Positions 46,900 through 57,673 of a DNA stretch of 64,000 nucleotides are shown here, piece by piece. Position numbers and translations under genes: made by a program. The notes under the pieces are model-generated. The model did no database searches and was not told where the DNA came from. It saw only the letters and a list, made by a program, of their open reading frames with translations. The stretch lies in contig JAULSN010000002.1 of the NCBI GenBank assembly GCA_033439765.1, forward strand, positions 5,270,001 through 5,334,000, given 5' to 3'. Every line of letters starts with the position of its first letter. Within the stretch, counting starts at the first letter, position 1. Origin of the DNA: Lasiosphaeria ovina (lineage: Eukaryota > Ascomycota > Sordariomycetes > Sordariales > Lasiosphaeriaceae).

Positions 46900-49800
46900 A
46901 TGACGCGACCAAAGGTCCCCGACGACAAACGTCAGCGCACTGCCCAGGCTTGTGACTCTTGCAAGCGTCGGAAACAGAAGGTTAGTCTATAAACTTCCCC
47001 TTAGTCCTCTTGTCTTCTTTGTTTCTCCACCTCGCCACGCCGCCGTCTCGTGCTCTCCATAAGCTTAAGTCCGGCGAGCCTCTTGGCTATTGTTTTGGCC
47101 CCACGGCTGTCTGTTTGTTTTTCTTGTTCCGTGACTGGACTTATTCTTCCCGAGCCTTCCCGAGCGGTGTGTGAGTGTGTGTGTGTTCCGGTCATCATAA
47201 TTTATCCGTTATCATTTTTTTTGTCTCGCATCTTTTATTGTCGCTGCTACTCTTGCTGCTCTTGTTGTTTCACTCTCCCCCAAAGATGCCGCGCGAGCAG
47301 AAGAACCCGAGTCTGGTGTCGTGCTCGCTTGTCACGAAGCACAAGGTCTAGGAGGGTTGATGGCGTTGAAGAGTGTTACAAGTGTGGATCACCGCGTTCA
47401 TATCTGGAGCACCGTCCATTCACCACGTATTTCGGGTTCCGGGCTTGCCCGTTGTATGCGTTCTTGCGGACCAGTTCCGGGGAAAAGGATGGCCAGGCTT
47501 CCTTCACTTGAACACATTTCCCGAACTCGTACCACGCTCCGTTCTAGGCACTTCCCGAGCCAGCCAAGACATGGCTGCTCACCATGAGTTACGGTCTCGC
47601 TGATACTCGCTGCTCTCAGTGTAATGGCTTGAAACCATGCCACACTTGTATCCGGAGGAAGCTGACGTGCTCCTACACCTCCAACAATGCCGACTACGGC
47701 CTCGGTGAATCTGGCGGCTCGCCTACCAAGAGGCGACACATCGAGGCATCCCCACCTTCCATCAACGCGGCCCTGGATGGGTCCGAATCCTCTCCAACAT
47801 ATCAAGCCGGGAACGGCCAGTCCCAATCCTGGGACGAGGATGAGCCCAACGGTCAGTCAAACGAAGGGGATTCCGCGACATCAACGCCGATAGTGCCGGC
47901 AACAGCGCCAGTACCCGTGTCAGCACCGCAGCCTACGTCTGCCCATGAGCATGCTCGGAAGACGTCAACCTCGGCTTCCACAGCCGCCCCAGTTCGCAGT
48001 AACGCCAACGGACAGAGCGAAGAAACCACCATCTACACAGAGACCAGAATGTTGCAAGACCAGACAGGCCGGCTTCGTATGTGATCTTGATGCTATTATT
48101 CCTCGTGAAAATACCGGGCCTTGTCTAACCTCCTCCAATCATAGTCTATATTGGAGATGCCTCCACCCTATCTATTTTGCAACTTATCCGCATCATTGTT
48201 GAAAATACTGCCGGGGCCGAGATAGCAGCCCCCTTCATTGAAGACCCGAAGAGATTTAGCATCATGGAGAACATCATCAAGTTCCCCGAGAACACCAGGA
48301 TACCAAGTTTCCTTCCAGACAAGGAAACGACTGACATTCTTGTCGAGTCGTACTTTACCAATGTTAGAACGCTCCTCCCCATGCTCCTAGCTTGGATGTG
48401 GCGGTCGCTGACACGCTCCTTAGACGTGTGGTCTCATGGAGGTCTTTGACAAGACGGCATTTATCAACTCGGTCAACGCATGCTACAAAGACCAGCTACT
48501 TGCCACCAACTTTTTCTTGTGCCATCTGTACCTTGTTCTAGCCCTCGGTCTACTTTTTGCTACGCCCATCCCGGGAAGCAGGGAGGAGATAGTAATACAG
48601 AAGCAGCTAGCTTCGAAGCTAGATAGAGCCGAGCTTTTCTTTCGAAGTGCCAGGTCCATGAGCGACCCTGGCGCCGGCTTCGAGGACGCCGATTTCTGGT
48701 CTATCCAAGCATTGTCATTGATGACCGTCTACATGCTGGCTGTTTCGAAACGAAATACGGCCTACGCATACCTCGGTGAGTCTACTGATACGAAAGCCTA
48801 CGGCCCTTGCTAACTGGTCGATTCTTTAGGCATGGCAGTTCGATCGGCTTATGCCTTGGGACTGCACAGAGAAGAAACCATGAACGCGTTCATCTTCACG
48901 CCAGCGGAGATGAAAATCAGACGGAACATGTGGAAGACTTTGTTCATTCTCGACCGCTTTCTGGCCGCCACCCTTGGAAGACCGACGGCCATATCTGAGG
49001 ACGACTGCTCATGCGAAATAATGCCAGCAAACGATGTGGGAAATATGACTCTGACGGGCAAGCCCACCGATGCTGTCCACGCCCAGAGCTTGAACGCTTG
49101 CGTCCGCGCCTGTCATGTCATTGGCATCACATTAAGGGTATTTTCTCAAAGGAAGATATCAACTTCGGTGGTTCAAGATATTGCAGACATGTCCAAGGAC
49201 TGGGAACGAGGCCCGCGCGCGAATTTGCAAGGACGAAGATTGCATAGCGTCCCGATGGATCCGGCGCAGGGTATCGCGACCCTCCACGTCAATCTTCTTT
49301 CTCTGCACTCGTTGATCCTGCTCACCCGGCAGCTCTTTGTGATGCACAATTGGAAGCTCACAGAGCAGCGTTCCGGCCTTACGAAAGCAATCCCAACCCT
49401 TGACTCGCCTATCGCCAAGTACTCGGAGGCTTGCGTCATTGCCTCCTATCAAACGGTCCAACTGGTTCAGCGAGCTAGAGATGCCAGATACCTTCCGCAA
49501 AGAAACCCCTTTGTCATGTAAGCCTTCTTTTAACATTCCAGGGTCTACTTTCTCACCTATCCCTATCTATTCCCCAGATATCTCTAACTCGCGTTATTCT
49601 AACCTCGACTAGATATTTTCTTTTCGTAGCGAGTCTCATCGTCTTCATGAATCAGTTCGCATCACTGTACTACACCGATGCGTACGAGAAGACGGCCTCG
49701 GACGCGATCGCCCTCATGGAATACTGTGCAGAAAGCGACCCACAAGCCCAGCGGGTTCTTGAGATCATGCACAGATTCTCGATAGTCGTCTCCAAGTGGA

Positions 49801-50390
49801 CCAGGAGTAACACATATGAAGCGCCGCCTCTCTCGGAGGATCTCAGCAACCTCTACAGCCAGGCGCCGAGTCCTGAGCTGCGCCATGCGCATGCCAATTC
49901 TATACCAATAGTCTCAAGTCCCCACGATCGCTCCTCCGTAATGGTGAAAACGTCTCGTCAATCCTCAATGTCTTCCCCGACCGGTCCACGGCTGCCAGTT
50001 TCCGAGCTTCTCATTCCGCACCCTTCGGCCTCTGTTCGAGACACACGGATGAATGGCATGTCACCACCCCAGATGACACCTCACTCACTACCTCCTCTGG
50101 CCAACGTGCGCCCAAGCGTCTCATCTCACCCGGTGATTGACAACTCTGATCTCAATGGAGACATTGAGTTTGACTTTGGGGTCTTGTGGGAGAACTACAT
50201 AGGGCACGTTGCACCCGTGTCTGCCGTACTTGCTGGCCCGTCGAATCCTGCCCCCCACTTCCCGGCCTCCATTCTTGGAAGCACAAGTGATCCATATGCT
50301 GCACACCCACTATCGCCAGAGTCCCGGATATCCCCACGATCTGGCATCGGTGCCAATATACCACTGTTTCATTCTTCCAACTTTGGATGA
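46900..50390 (+). CDS. Zn(II)2Cys6 transcription factor with fungal-specific regulatory domain
   Basis: Six exons (46900-46980, 47620-48076, 48145-48362, 48424-48775, 48830-49517, 49613-50390) give 857 residues with every junction in frame. Exon 1 encodes ACDSCKRRKQK and exon 2 begins CNGLKPCHTC, rebuilding C-x2-C-x6-C-x5-C-x2-C-x6-C. Thus the DNA-binding zinc cluster is split by a 639-nt intron with a GTTAGT donor and a CTCTCAG acceptor. The middle domain (about residues 190-520) has YFTNTCGLMEVFDKTAFI, YAYLGMAVRSAYALGLH and RRNMWKTLFILDRFLAATLGRP, standard for the fungal_trans domain. The C-terminal 200 residues are Ser/Pro-rich with DIEFDFGVLWENY, an acidic-aromatic patch that could activate transcription. 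It is tail-to-tail with the dioxygenase gene. Targets unknown. Confidence 0.9.
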
Positions 50391-51140
50391 GAGATATCAC
50401 CGTATCCAAGGGCTTATGGAATATCTTTTGAGATTCTGGAGCGACGTTGCCACCCGTTTCGGCCCTCTCACGAGGCCGTTGAACCTCGACAGCAAAAGCG
50501 GAGACCATTCTGGATTGGACAGTTGATCTGACAGGGCGGGCAAAGCGTAAGAAAACCCAACCTTTGGGACGAAAACCCATGCATCTCATTGCCGGCGCAA
50601 CACTGAAGATGCCGATTCATCATCGTGGTCGTTATGTGCTCTACAGAAAGACCAGAACCAGACGGATATATCTGGCAATACCATGTCATTCCCCAGCCTT
50701 CATCCTGGAGGGAACCCTGAAATCTTCGGCAGGTCATGAACATTTCATTGGAGCTCTCTATCTGCGGAGCGTGGACGGATCATGTCACTACGGCAGCCAT
50801 TGGTGCACGGCCGTATTCCATCGGATGCTCGCAGATAGTTCGCCCGGTATTCTTACCTTCCGGGTTTCATTTTGGTTAAGAAGACTGCACGAAGTCGAAC
50901 CGGAGACCAGAGATGCGTACACGCAGGAAGACGACGGTCTATAGTGGTCTACGAAAATATGAGATCCTTTTGGGAGATTGTATACCTGGACTTGGGTTGA
51001 ACCGGCGGCCCGAGGCTACTGCATAGGTCCCGGTCGTGTCCGCCACCTGTAGTCTGAGAACGCCAATAACGCCGAGCATAAACTTTTGGATACCCCCCTA
51101 CTCTTCTCGCAAACTGCTATCCTCGAAATCTAGGCCCTTC
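50391..51140. other. Convergent intergenic region, transcription factor and dioxygenase
   Basis: No gene seen. The open frame at 50564-50944 overlaps what should be the 3' UTR of the transcription factor and shows no domain. Confidence 0.5.
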
Positions 51141-52183
51141 TCAGATCTCCTGCGGGCCGAGCACAAAGTCGTATTCAAGTGTCCATAGCGCCTTGGAATC
51201 TCCGTCACGAGGCTTGAACTTGACCACCAACTCGTCCTTGACGGCAAACACAGAGTCGTTTGTGATGTACTCGTCCCGGTCATCAAACACCTGCGTCGTC
51301 AAAGTCCGAAACCCAGGAGCAGACACGATAAAGTGAATATGGCCAGGGCGGTAGGGATGGCGGTCCAGCATGGCCAGGAGCCGGCCGGCGGGGCCGTCGT
51401 CTGGGATTGGGTATGCGACTGGGCGCAATGCGTAGAGTGAGTAACGGCCGTCGGCGTCTGTGGCGAAGCGCCCGCGCATATTCATATCGGGCTGGCTCTC
51501 GTCCTGCTGCTCGTAGAGTCCGTTTGGCGCCGTATGCCAAACGTCTACCACTGCTCCCTTGATGGGCATACCGGAGCGGCCCGAAACGACGCGGCCGGTT
51601 AGGAAGGCCGAGTCGGCGATAGCCTGCTCGTACCACGAGACGGACGGGCTGAGGTTGACTATGGAATCGCCGTTGGACAGCAGCGGAGCGTCTTGACGGT
51701 AGAAGGGGCCCAGGATGGCAGAAGGGGTCTCCGACATTGACGTTGCCAGCATCTTGGAGGTGATCTCATCCACGAGGCTTTCAAGTCCGATGATGTCGCA
51801 GAGGAGTTGGGTCTCGTTTCGGCGATCATCCGACATCTTACCACACTCGTTGATCTACATTCAAAGACGAGAGGTACTCAGCAGCTGTCCTCGGGTTGTG
51901 CACATCTCGAAGTGACACCAGAGGGGAGAACCAAGATGACGAGGCTCACCATGTCTACCGCAGCCGTCCATTCTGCGACAGTGAGGTTTACTTCGCGCGC
52001 GAAGTCGTGCAGATGGCGAACCAGACTCGGCATCACTTGTGCGAGGCGTGGGTGCGCATTGGGCCCGGTGGCGGCGATGACCTTGTCGGTGATGGTAGGA
52101 TCATACTGGGGCGTCTGCGGTCGGCCCTTGGAGCTGGGGTCCATGGCCGATGCAAAAGACATGCTGCGTGGCATCTGATGCAT
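51141..52183 (-). CDS. Intradiol ring-cleavage dioxygenase (catechol/hydroxyquinol 1,2-dioxygenase type)
   Basis: Two exons (52183-51950 and 51854-51141) give 315 residues. The intron has a GTGAGC donor and a TGTAG acceptor and joins as VDM-INECGKMSDDRRNE. The N-terminal helical dimerisation region (EWTAAVDM...GLESLVDEI) is followed by the catalytic beta domain with ILGPFYR, DVWHTAPNGLY, and the iron site RPVAYPIPDDGP and RPGHIHF: two tyrosines and two histidines bind Fe(III). The enzyme opens catecholic rings between the two hydroxyls to give muconate-type acids. Fungal relatives act on hydroxyquinol or catechol in aromatic degradation; which one cannot be told. No signal peptide, so intracellular. 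Confidence 0.94.
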
Positions 52184-55100
52184 CTTGAGGATGAGGAAGA
52201 GGCCAGAAGGTGACCAGTATGCTACAAAGAGAATTGATAAAGGCTGGCGACCTAGGTCTTCTCAAGTGCGGAGGAAGAGCGAGAGAAAGAGAAGGCAGTG
52301 CGTGGTGAGGGTGGAACGATTGCACAAGAAAAAGCGAGGGGCAGCAGGGCTTATAATATATGCAACTCGCAAGAGATGAGACGAAGCACACGCTCTCGAG
52401 GAGCCGGTGGTTCGTCCGAAGTGATATCGAGGCTTTGCTGGCATTGCAGCAGGAGAAACCGCAGGACAAACGTCCCCACCCTGGATCGACTCACTCAGCA
52501 GCAACCTACCACGGTCGTCTCACAACACCAGTGCAACAAGTTTGGATGCCAGTCATGCCTTGCAGCCATGGGCTCACGCTCAGGTCAGAGCCAACACCAA
52601 ACGCACAGTTAGCTTGAAAGACGAGAAACAATAAAAAGCCCGAGCAGCCGAGCGCTTGCTGTTGAATCTCGACGCTAATACGGGCCAGTCACTTCACCTA
52701 CTTGCGGCGGTGGGCAACAGATAAAGGGGCTTGAGAAAAGGTGTGTGTAACCAACAATACGGCGGCAGGATGGGTGCTAGTACTGCTAGCAACACCGCTC
52801 CTCGGCACTGCCTGCACGACGCCGCGTAGCTGCTTCAGGAGCAGCCTGCGTGAGCCTGTGTGCGCTGTACGCGTATGTGTGACCAAAGAGGTAAGACAAG
52901 CGGGAAAGCAACAGGTATAGGCAACGGACAAAAGCCGGGTCGGTGTGAGTCGAGATTTGGATGGCGGGCGTACGACCCAACCCACCTTGATCGCCCACCG
53001 GGAAGGGAGGCTCGGGCTTAGGGCTTACGTCCCGGAACTACCGTCCGATGTCGAGCGTGACGCAAGGGCCAACGACATGGCACCACATCGCACCAAAGTA
53101 CCTGGTCAAAGAGACAAGAAGCCAACCACGGGAGGACAGAGATACGAGCGATGCTGGTGATAATAACGACAACGATGATTGACGGACGGGCAGGGAGCAT
53201 GCATGGCAATAGCGGTGGTGGCACAGACCATGGTTGCCAGCAGCCAGTGAATCAATCCCTCTCGCCGATCCCGGGGACAAGGACATGGGCAGCGAAAGAC
53301 AGCGCGAGCGTGCCGGTCCCTGGATACCGGGAAGGCAAGGGAGGGTTGGCATTGGCAACTTGGCTCAGCCCAGGTGCCAAGTGGGAGCGAGTCGAATGGA
53401 CTCTTCTTTTAGTGCCACGGCTGAAACCCAAGTCCCGTGGGAAGATGCTGCAGGCACGCAGCGCAGGCAGGCACCTACCAGAGCTGCACCGCATGGCCGG
53501 GCTTGCGTGAGTCTGCCCTGTCTCTTTGACATATCTGTCCGTTTCCCTGACCGTCTGTCGGGGGCAGGTGGGACCTACTTGCAACACTAGGCTGGAAGGA
53601 GGGGGTGTTGTGAGGGAGAGGCATGGAAAACATGGAAAACATGGCAAAATGAAGTGATGGACGGGTGCTTGGATGAATGCAGTAAGCCGGACAGGCCGCC
53701 GGTTCCTGACCGCCCCGTCGACCTGCAGGGCGTGGAATCCCTAGGCGGCCATTGGCCCGTTGCCCTGCAAGGCGGGAGGATCGTTCACCGGCCGATCGGT
53801 CAAGGTGCCTGCCTCATGGCATCTTTTTTCTCGGGTTTGGTGTGGTGAGGGCTGTGAGGGCTGTGCGGCTTGGGATGAGAGAGACAGGTGGGGGTGCTGA
53901 GTGAGGGCGTGAAAAAGAGGCTCAGCGCTAGGGCAGCACGAGGATGAGATGACCTCGAGAGTCAAAAAAACAACAGTCTAAAGATTGAAGGAGATACGTA
54001 CTCGTAATGGCGGCCGACGACTGACTTTTTTTTTGGGGGGGGGGAAAGGGCAAGATGCAAACAAAAACTAAAACTGGCCTGCCATGATTGGATGCACGAT
54101 TCATGGCAATATATATACGTATAGAATTAATTTAATCCGGAGATAATGTTTCGTAGTGTAGACTGACTCGCGGCAGCAAACAATACTGTATACGTGTATA
54201 TGTATGTGATTAGTTTGCAGTCCTCGAGTTTCGCTTGACGCACCCGCCGGTGACGGACACTCGGGTCTGTGTTCGTTCGCTGAATGGTTGCCCCAGACGG
54301 GGACGTCATCCATGGCCTTTTTTCCCTCTTTTGGGATAGAACTTCGGGCACCTCGGGATACGCAGTACGTACTGGGAAAGCCTGTCTGTCCGTCTGTTCG
54401 TTTTGCTCAGTAATTGATTGACTGGGAGAAGAGAAGCCTGGGCTAAAGTACGTAGTCAGTTAGTAGATGCAGCAGTGGAGGTTGGTGGAAGGATCCGTGC
54501 GTGCGAGACGAGACGCCAGACGGCAGAGACAATATTTGTAACGCACGGGGAAGGATCTTTTCGTTCTTTGAACGGACGAACTTGCGGTGTCGAGTCGAGT
54601 TGACCGAGGGGGGACAGCCAGCCAAGGAAAGTGAATGGAAAATATCTGATGGGAACAAGTCAAGTGAGTATTGGCTCATGCAGGTGACTCATTACAGCCA
54701 ATACTTGTTACAAATGGATTAGTTTTCTTTCCATTGGATTTGGGGGGGGGGTGCACACTAGTAGCAATAAAATAATTACATGTGTACGGAGTACTGTGTA
54801 GGTAGTTATTCATGTGCGATTCGGGGAACCGTTCATCAGCACGAACTCGCACGCACACACACACACACACACAACATGTATTCGTGCCTGAAAATCAAAT
54901 GAGTACCTACTCTCAGGAATGTCTTGCAAAGGGCGCCGCGAGGGGGTTCGCTCGCTAGGCTGTCAAAAGATCAAGATGTAACCCCACCTTTGAAGGTAAA
55001 TACCTTGACGACCGAGTACAACATCACGGAAAATACAATACAATCCTTGTTTGTTAGCGCGGAACTAGAGCAGGGATCAAGTTACTAAAACATAAGAATC

Positions 55101-55715
55101 TCCCAATTTACGGCCTGAAAAGCTAGTAATATAGAGAAAAGGATGGATCATAAACAAATGAATAGAGAATAGTTAAATAAAATTGTTTTTATTCGACAAA
55201 AAATGCGATGCGCTGTTGTTGAGGTAGAAAGTAAAGCAAAAAAGGTACCTCAGCGGTTCCGCACTAACAAACAAACAGGGATTGGATTGTAATACCAAGA
55301 AGAATTGCCCAAGTACCTTAGGTACGTAAGCGCCCAGACAGTAATGCGTACTAGACCGGCGGCAGTTCCTTCTGGATTCCTTCTGGAAGGATTATTGGGC
55401 TTGGGCTTGGTACCATACTTGGGTACTATGGTGTACTTAGTAAGTTACTGATCTGATGATGTGCGTATATATATTTTCCGTAGTCACATTGTTATTTGTT
55501 CGATGGGAGGGCATGTGGAAAAAGCCAGGACTGACCAGATGAGACGGAGGTATAGCACTTTATTCGTGCCTTTGTTTTTCACTGTGGATGTAATTCTTGG
55601 TCGAGCCTCTCTCTTTCGTTATTTTTCTATAATTGTGAGTTGGGTCCTCCTCTGCTTGGTACTCAGTCCAGCCGTCATCGTCATCGTTATTTGAGGAGAA
55701 TCATTCCCTATCTCT
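52184..55715. other. Gene-poor region with homopolymers and CA repeats
   Basis: No gene supported in 3.5 kb. It includes the promoter of the dioxygenase, a T run followed by a G run near 54026-54044, a G run near 54741-54749, a CA repeat at 54852-54873, and AT-rich sequence from about 54960. Confidence 0.5.
54852..54873. repeat. (CA)n microsatellite
   Basis: Eleven CA units. Confidence 0.95.
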
Positions 55716-55904
55716 TAGGGACCAGTTTCGGCATCGGTAAAACTACCTTGTAATTCAAGACGCTGCAACCAATAGTTGCCCTTTCTTTCGAGTCAAAGAA
55801 TTGTTAGTGAGGGGGGCATGCTTGAAGTTATCTTTGGTTGGCCCAATTTGTTTAATAAGTGGGCTTTTTCCAGGAAGTTTTACCGATGCCGAAACTGGTC
55901 CCTG
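55716..55904. mobile_element. MITE-like element with terminal inverted repeats
   Basis: Arms 55717-55743 and 55877-55903 are perfect 27-bp reverse complements (left arm starts AGGGACCAGTTTCGGC). With two or three mismatches and one indel, the symmetry extends to about 40 bases on each side. The interior (about 133 bases) is AT-richer and non-coding. Size and structure fit a non-autonomous DNA transposon. The outer end CAGGG/TAGGG suits hAT-type ends, but no 8-bp or TA target duplication is clear, so the family is unassigned. Confidence 0.7.
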
Positions 55905-57107
55905 AGGAGATGGAGAACGAAAGGCAGCCCGATGCAACTCCAAACTCCAGATATCCAACTACGAAAAACCGCTAGAAACCAGGTGCGCACGCTGTGCAAT
56001 AACCAATTCCCATTGCCTGGACTTTATCGTTCGCTCATCCATCCATTCACCTGCCCGTTCCAGCAAGGCGTCCTCGTGTCGTGTCGTATCGTGTCGTGTT
56101 GGACTAGCTGTCTCATTAGTATCATGTCGCGCCTCGTCGCCAATAAGCAAGCAAGCAGCAGCAGCAGCATTAAGTCAGTCGCCATCTTCGGAGCACCGAC
56201 CCCTGGGGATGTCTTGGTCCACGTTACCTTCCTTACCTAAACCACCACCACCACAACCCCGCTTCAGCCAGATACCGCAAAAGGCAAAAGCAAGCCCGAG
56301 ACATGATGTACTGTACACAGGTGCATGCCATGTCTACGGGCTACGGATTAGGATAACGATATACAGGAGACGCGCATTTGCTCTTCTCGATATTAATCAA
56401 TTGACAGCCTAGGTTGAGAGTTGACAGAGTACGGAATACGTATTTGGGAAGGAAACCAGCGGTCAACACTCCTGCCTTTTTGCTTTCTTTCCCCGCGGCC
56501 TAGACTCTCGAGGCTCGACAAAACATGAATAAAAAAAGTGATATGTGATTATCTATCTACCTTAACTGCTACCTGCCTAGATCAGATTACTGCCTCTTTT
56601 CTGTCTGCACTTGCACTTGCGAATTGGAAAACAAAGACTGACATGTCAAATGACCTCAGTCAGAAAGAGTGTCCAAGCCGAGCCAGCAGCAGCAGCAGTT
56701 AACGTTAGCAGCCGAAGGAGAAGATCGTAACTTGAAAGACGTAATCGCAGTAATAGCCCGTATAAAAACAATCTTGGCGTGCATTTGCATTTGCATTAGA
56801 TATTGACATGTGCGTGTGTGAGTGGTGCCTGGTGCGCAAAATCCCCGAGTCTCAGACGCACGGGAATTAAAAGAAGAAAAAAAATAAAGAAAAAAAGATC
56901 GTAATATCTAGATATCTACCGGCAGGCACCTACCTATCTAGATAATATGATGTAGTACAATACAATAAGAGTAAGAGAATAAGATAGGTAGCCCCTGCGA
57001 AACAACTACAATACAACGAACGTACTGAGACATGTTGGTGCCAGAACGCTTGCCCACTCCTCTCCGTCATTCTTTGTATAAATAATCAAAAACAAGACAC
57101 AACCCTG
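55905..57107. other. Intergenic, AT-rich
   Basis: No gene seen between the MITE-like element and the second tRNA-Asp. Contains CAG/CAGC runs near 56155-56170 and 56683-56698. Confidence 0.5.
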
Positions 57108-57149
57108 CATCAAACCCTAACCCTACACAAGTGTTCGAGCACTTGCACG
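57108..57149 (+). promoter_or_regulatory. Conserved tRNA-Asp 5' leader, copy 2
   Basis: Its first 27 bases match the leader of the other tRNA-Asp copy exactly, including the two CCCTAA-type units. The hairpin arms CAAGTG and CACTTG are kept but the loop differs (ttcgag here, tcaa there). Confidence 0.6.
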
Positions 57150-57240
57150 TCTTCCGTAGTATAGTGGTCAGTATATGAGCTTGTCAACTTCAGATGGAGA
57201 AGACTCCGCTCGGGACCCGGGTTCAATTCCCGGCGGGAGA
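57150..57240 (+). tRNA. tRNA-Asp(GTC), intron-containing, second copy
   Basis: The mature sequence is identical to the copy at 35702-35790. The intron is 20 nt rather than 18 and differs in the middle (ACTTCAGATGGAGAAGACTC), but keeps the GAC that can pair with the anticodon. CCA is not encoded. Confidence 0.93.
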
Positions 57241-57247
57241 GATACAA

Positions 57248-57256
57248 TTTTTTTTT
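57248..57256 (+). terminator. RNA polymerase III T-run terminator, tRNA-Asp copy 2
   Basis: Nine T residues eight bases after the tRNA 3' end, followed by a second T run. Confidence 0.8.
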
Positions 57257-57673
57257 CTTTTTTGCTCTTGCAACATATTTATTTCTTATTCGATCGAGTA
57301 TTAAATTCCTCTCTAACGGATGGTTTATTTGCTTTATAGGCTAGTTTCCTAGTAGTAGGGCGGCGCCAGGAGCCCACCGAAGGCTCCCCCGCGTGCGAGA
57401 TACACTAGGAATTGAACCCGCTTTACGGCGATCGAGTATTAATTTCCCGTGTCTTAACTGTATCTTTTTAAACTCAGACTACTCCGTTATCCTGCCCACC
57501 TACTTACTCCTCAACGCCAAGGGAGAACCCGCCCAAGAGATTCCAAGATGCCATCGCAAGACTTTCGACAACTATCCTCTGTACAACATCTTCATTACAT
57601 CATACACATTTACACATCCTCATCTCTTTATCATACAATGTTTCTTCATCTTCACAGAGCAAACCCCCCAAAC
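57257..57673. other. Intergenic with a GC-rich hairpin
   Basis: GGAGCC-caccgaa-GGCTCC (57369-57387) could form a stable hairpin. No gene is supported; the right part should be the 3' UTR of the transporter. Confidence 0.5.
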
